Shown in pieces: positions 4,966 to 6,052 of a stretch of DNA of 6,052 nucleotides; positions within the stretch are counted from its first letter, which is position 1; every line of letters starts with the position of its first letter. The notes under the pieces are model-generated. The model made no database searches. It had not been told where the DNA came from and was given only the letters and a program-made list of their open reading frames with translations. The position numbers were made by a program, and so were the translations under genes. This stretch comes from Sulfurovum sp. bin170. Its GTDB lineage: Bacteria; Campylobacterota; Campylobacteria; Campylobacterales; Sulfurovaceae. Where the stretch lies: assembly GCF_010892395.1 (NCBI RefSeq), contig NZ_JAACKB010000034.1, positions 1 to 6,052 on the forward strand, written 5' to 3'.

Positions 4966-6015
4966 TTAATTCTCATTCAGGAATTTAAGATATCGAATAT
5001 CTCTTTGTACTTTTTTCTCTATTTTACCAAGATATCTAATTGAATTTTTGTCAAGTTTCTCTAAATCGGTTGTAGAGATAGACTCTACGCTATCTAAAAT
5101 CTTTTTAAGTGTCTTCTCTATCTTTTGCTCTTTTAGAATCTTTGAGTTGCTGACCGCTTCAAAAGGATTTTTGGTAGCATCTAGTATATCTAGTGCATAG
5201 TCATCATCGAGTATTCTAGATACCTCTCTAAGTGCTTGTGGACTAGAGATTGCCTCTTTTTCCAATGCACCCTCGGCATCTGCACTTTTGGTTATCCATC
5301 TATAAAATCTATCCAGATTATTTTTATTGAGGAATGCCATCCTATTCTCATCCCACTCTAGCCAATCTCTAAATGAAGGTTTTCCAAGTGTTTCATAGAA
5401 GATGGTATATAGATTTCTAACTTCAAATTGATTGTAGCCATCCTGTTGCATGTTGTATAGAAGTTTAAAAGAGTAGTATTGCTTTTTTACATCAGCCACT
5501 CTTTTTCCTACTTTTTGACCAATCTCCTCAAAGCTATAATCTTTTATATCTTTTAGTTTTATAACCAGTTTTGCTTTGGCAAATCCATTCCAGTGTTTGA
5601 CTCCTGTAATGTGTCTCATACCCATCAGAACATCTTCATCATAGTCAGCACTGTTGACCTTTACATCTAATCCATCTCTAATAATTTTTTGTAGACTTGG
5701 TTTTAGGTCGTCAATGTGATAGTTTTCAGCGATATGCTTGAGAGTACAGAGCCGTCTGTTTCCCTCTATGATATAGTAATTTCCTTTGTTGTCAATCTTC
5801 TCCGCAACAATCATCTCTATATAGATAAAATCATTGGCGATAATACTTCCTTTTAGCTCTGATATATCATTTTGTAGTTTATTATAGACTTTGAGCTGAT
5901 TTGTCTTATTCATTATACTGTTTTTTGGTATTGGGTCAAAATCGAAGTTATCATCATACCTTAGATTATCTGGGTCAAAGAATAGGTTTTCTAGTTTTAT
6001 TTTTGTTGTATTCAT
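4966..6015 (-). CDS. Stand-alone ParB/Srx-superfamily protein with helix-turn-helix
   Basis: This 349-residue protein is probably a DNA-binding, nucleotide-responsive regulator or clamp of the ParB type. The N-terminal part (about 1-95) resembles the ParB/sulfiredoxin fold and holds EGNRRLCTLKHI (84-95), the counterpart of the ParB GERRxRA motif that binds CTP in true ParB. RHITGVKHW (134-142) stands where partition ParB has its ENxQRxxL element. A helix-turn-helix follows (about 161-186: SFEEIGQKVG, then VADVKKQYYSFKLL), as in the DNA-binding domain of Spo0J/ParB. The region from 200 on is not recognised, and 290-349 is Lys/Glu-rich and helical. No parA or parS-like repeat is visible. The ATG is supported by AAGGAG at 6024-6029, 8 bases away. 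The gene converges with rpsI, and its upstream neighbours are outside the window. ParB-like proteins of this kind occur on plasmids and phages and in defence loci; which applies here cannot be told. Confidence 0.75.
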   Translation of the reverse strand: MNTTKIKLENLFFDPDNLRYDDNFDFDPIPKNSIMNKTNQLKVYNKLQNDISELKGSIIANDFIYIEMIVAEKIDNKGNYYIIEGNRRLCTLKHIAENYHIDDLKPSLQKIIRDGLDVKVNSADYDEDVLMGMRHITGVKHWNGFAKAKLVIKLKDIKDYSFEEIGQKVGKRVADVKKQYYSFKLLYNMQQDGYNQFEVRNLYTIFYETLGKPSFRDWLEWDENRMAFLNKNNLDRFYRWITKSADAEGALEKEAISSPQALREVSRILDDDYALDILDATKNPFEAVSNSKILKEQKIEKTLKKILDSVESISTTDLEKLDKNSIRYLGKIEKKVQRDIRYLKFLNEN

Positions 6016-6052
6016 AAATATTACTCCTTGTTTTAGTTTAAATTATTTAATT

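Noticed and set aside
1..6052. CRISPR arrays, tRNA or rRNA genes, insertion sequences, prophage genes
   Set aside because: No regularly spaced repeats, cloverleaf sequence, transposase or integrase motifs, or terminal inverted repeats were found by reading both strands.

Overview
The window looks like chromosomal DNA from an AT-rich member of the Campylobacterota (the former Epsilonproteobacteria), probably a Sulfurimonas/Sulfurovum-like relative. This is an inference from three things. The first is a short (911 aa) AddA-type 'RecB-like' helicase-nuclease of the kind typical of that group. The second is its position just upstream of rplM-rpsI, which from memory matches the Campylobacter jejuni order recB/addA - rplM - rpsI. 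The third is promoters with a good TATAAT -10 box, no -35 box and AT-rich periodic DNA upstream.

Layout. Positions 1-125 are non-coding and hold a 10-bp perfect hairpin that probably ends the first gene. A minus-strand gene (126-644) encodes a secreted thioredoxin-fold protein with a CPPC motif. A 179-bp divergent promoter region follows. A plus-strand run then contains addA (824-3559, TTG start), a small periplasmic monoheme cytochrome c whose ATG overlaps the addA stop (3556-3960), a 107-bp promoter/leader region, and rplM (L13, 4068-4493) followed two bases later by rpsI (S9, 4496-4888). A hairpin terminator lies between rpsI and a convergent minus-strand gene (4966-6015) for a ParB-like protein. 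Only 37 bp upstream of that last gene are visible.

How the genes fit together. rplM and rpsI form the usual ribosomal pair with their own promoter. AddA normally works with AddB in RecA-dependent double-strand-break repair, and no addB is present here. The cytochrome c and the thioredoxin-like protein are both exported redox proteins and could belong to the same periplasmic electron or thiol chemistry, but the sequence does not prove a link. The ParB-like protein has the ParB nucleotide-binding motif and a helix-turn-helix but no parA beside it, so it is more likely an accessory DNA-binding switch than the chromosome partition protein.

No decisive new system is visible. The points most worth checking are the stand-alone ParB-like gene, a reversed base-skew block with a perfect palindrome at the helicase/nuclease junction of addA, the translational coupling of a periplasmic cytochrome to a DNA-repair nuclease, and the helically phased repeats upstream of the rplM promoter.
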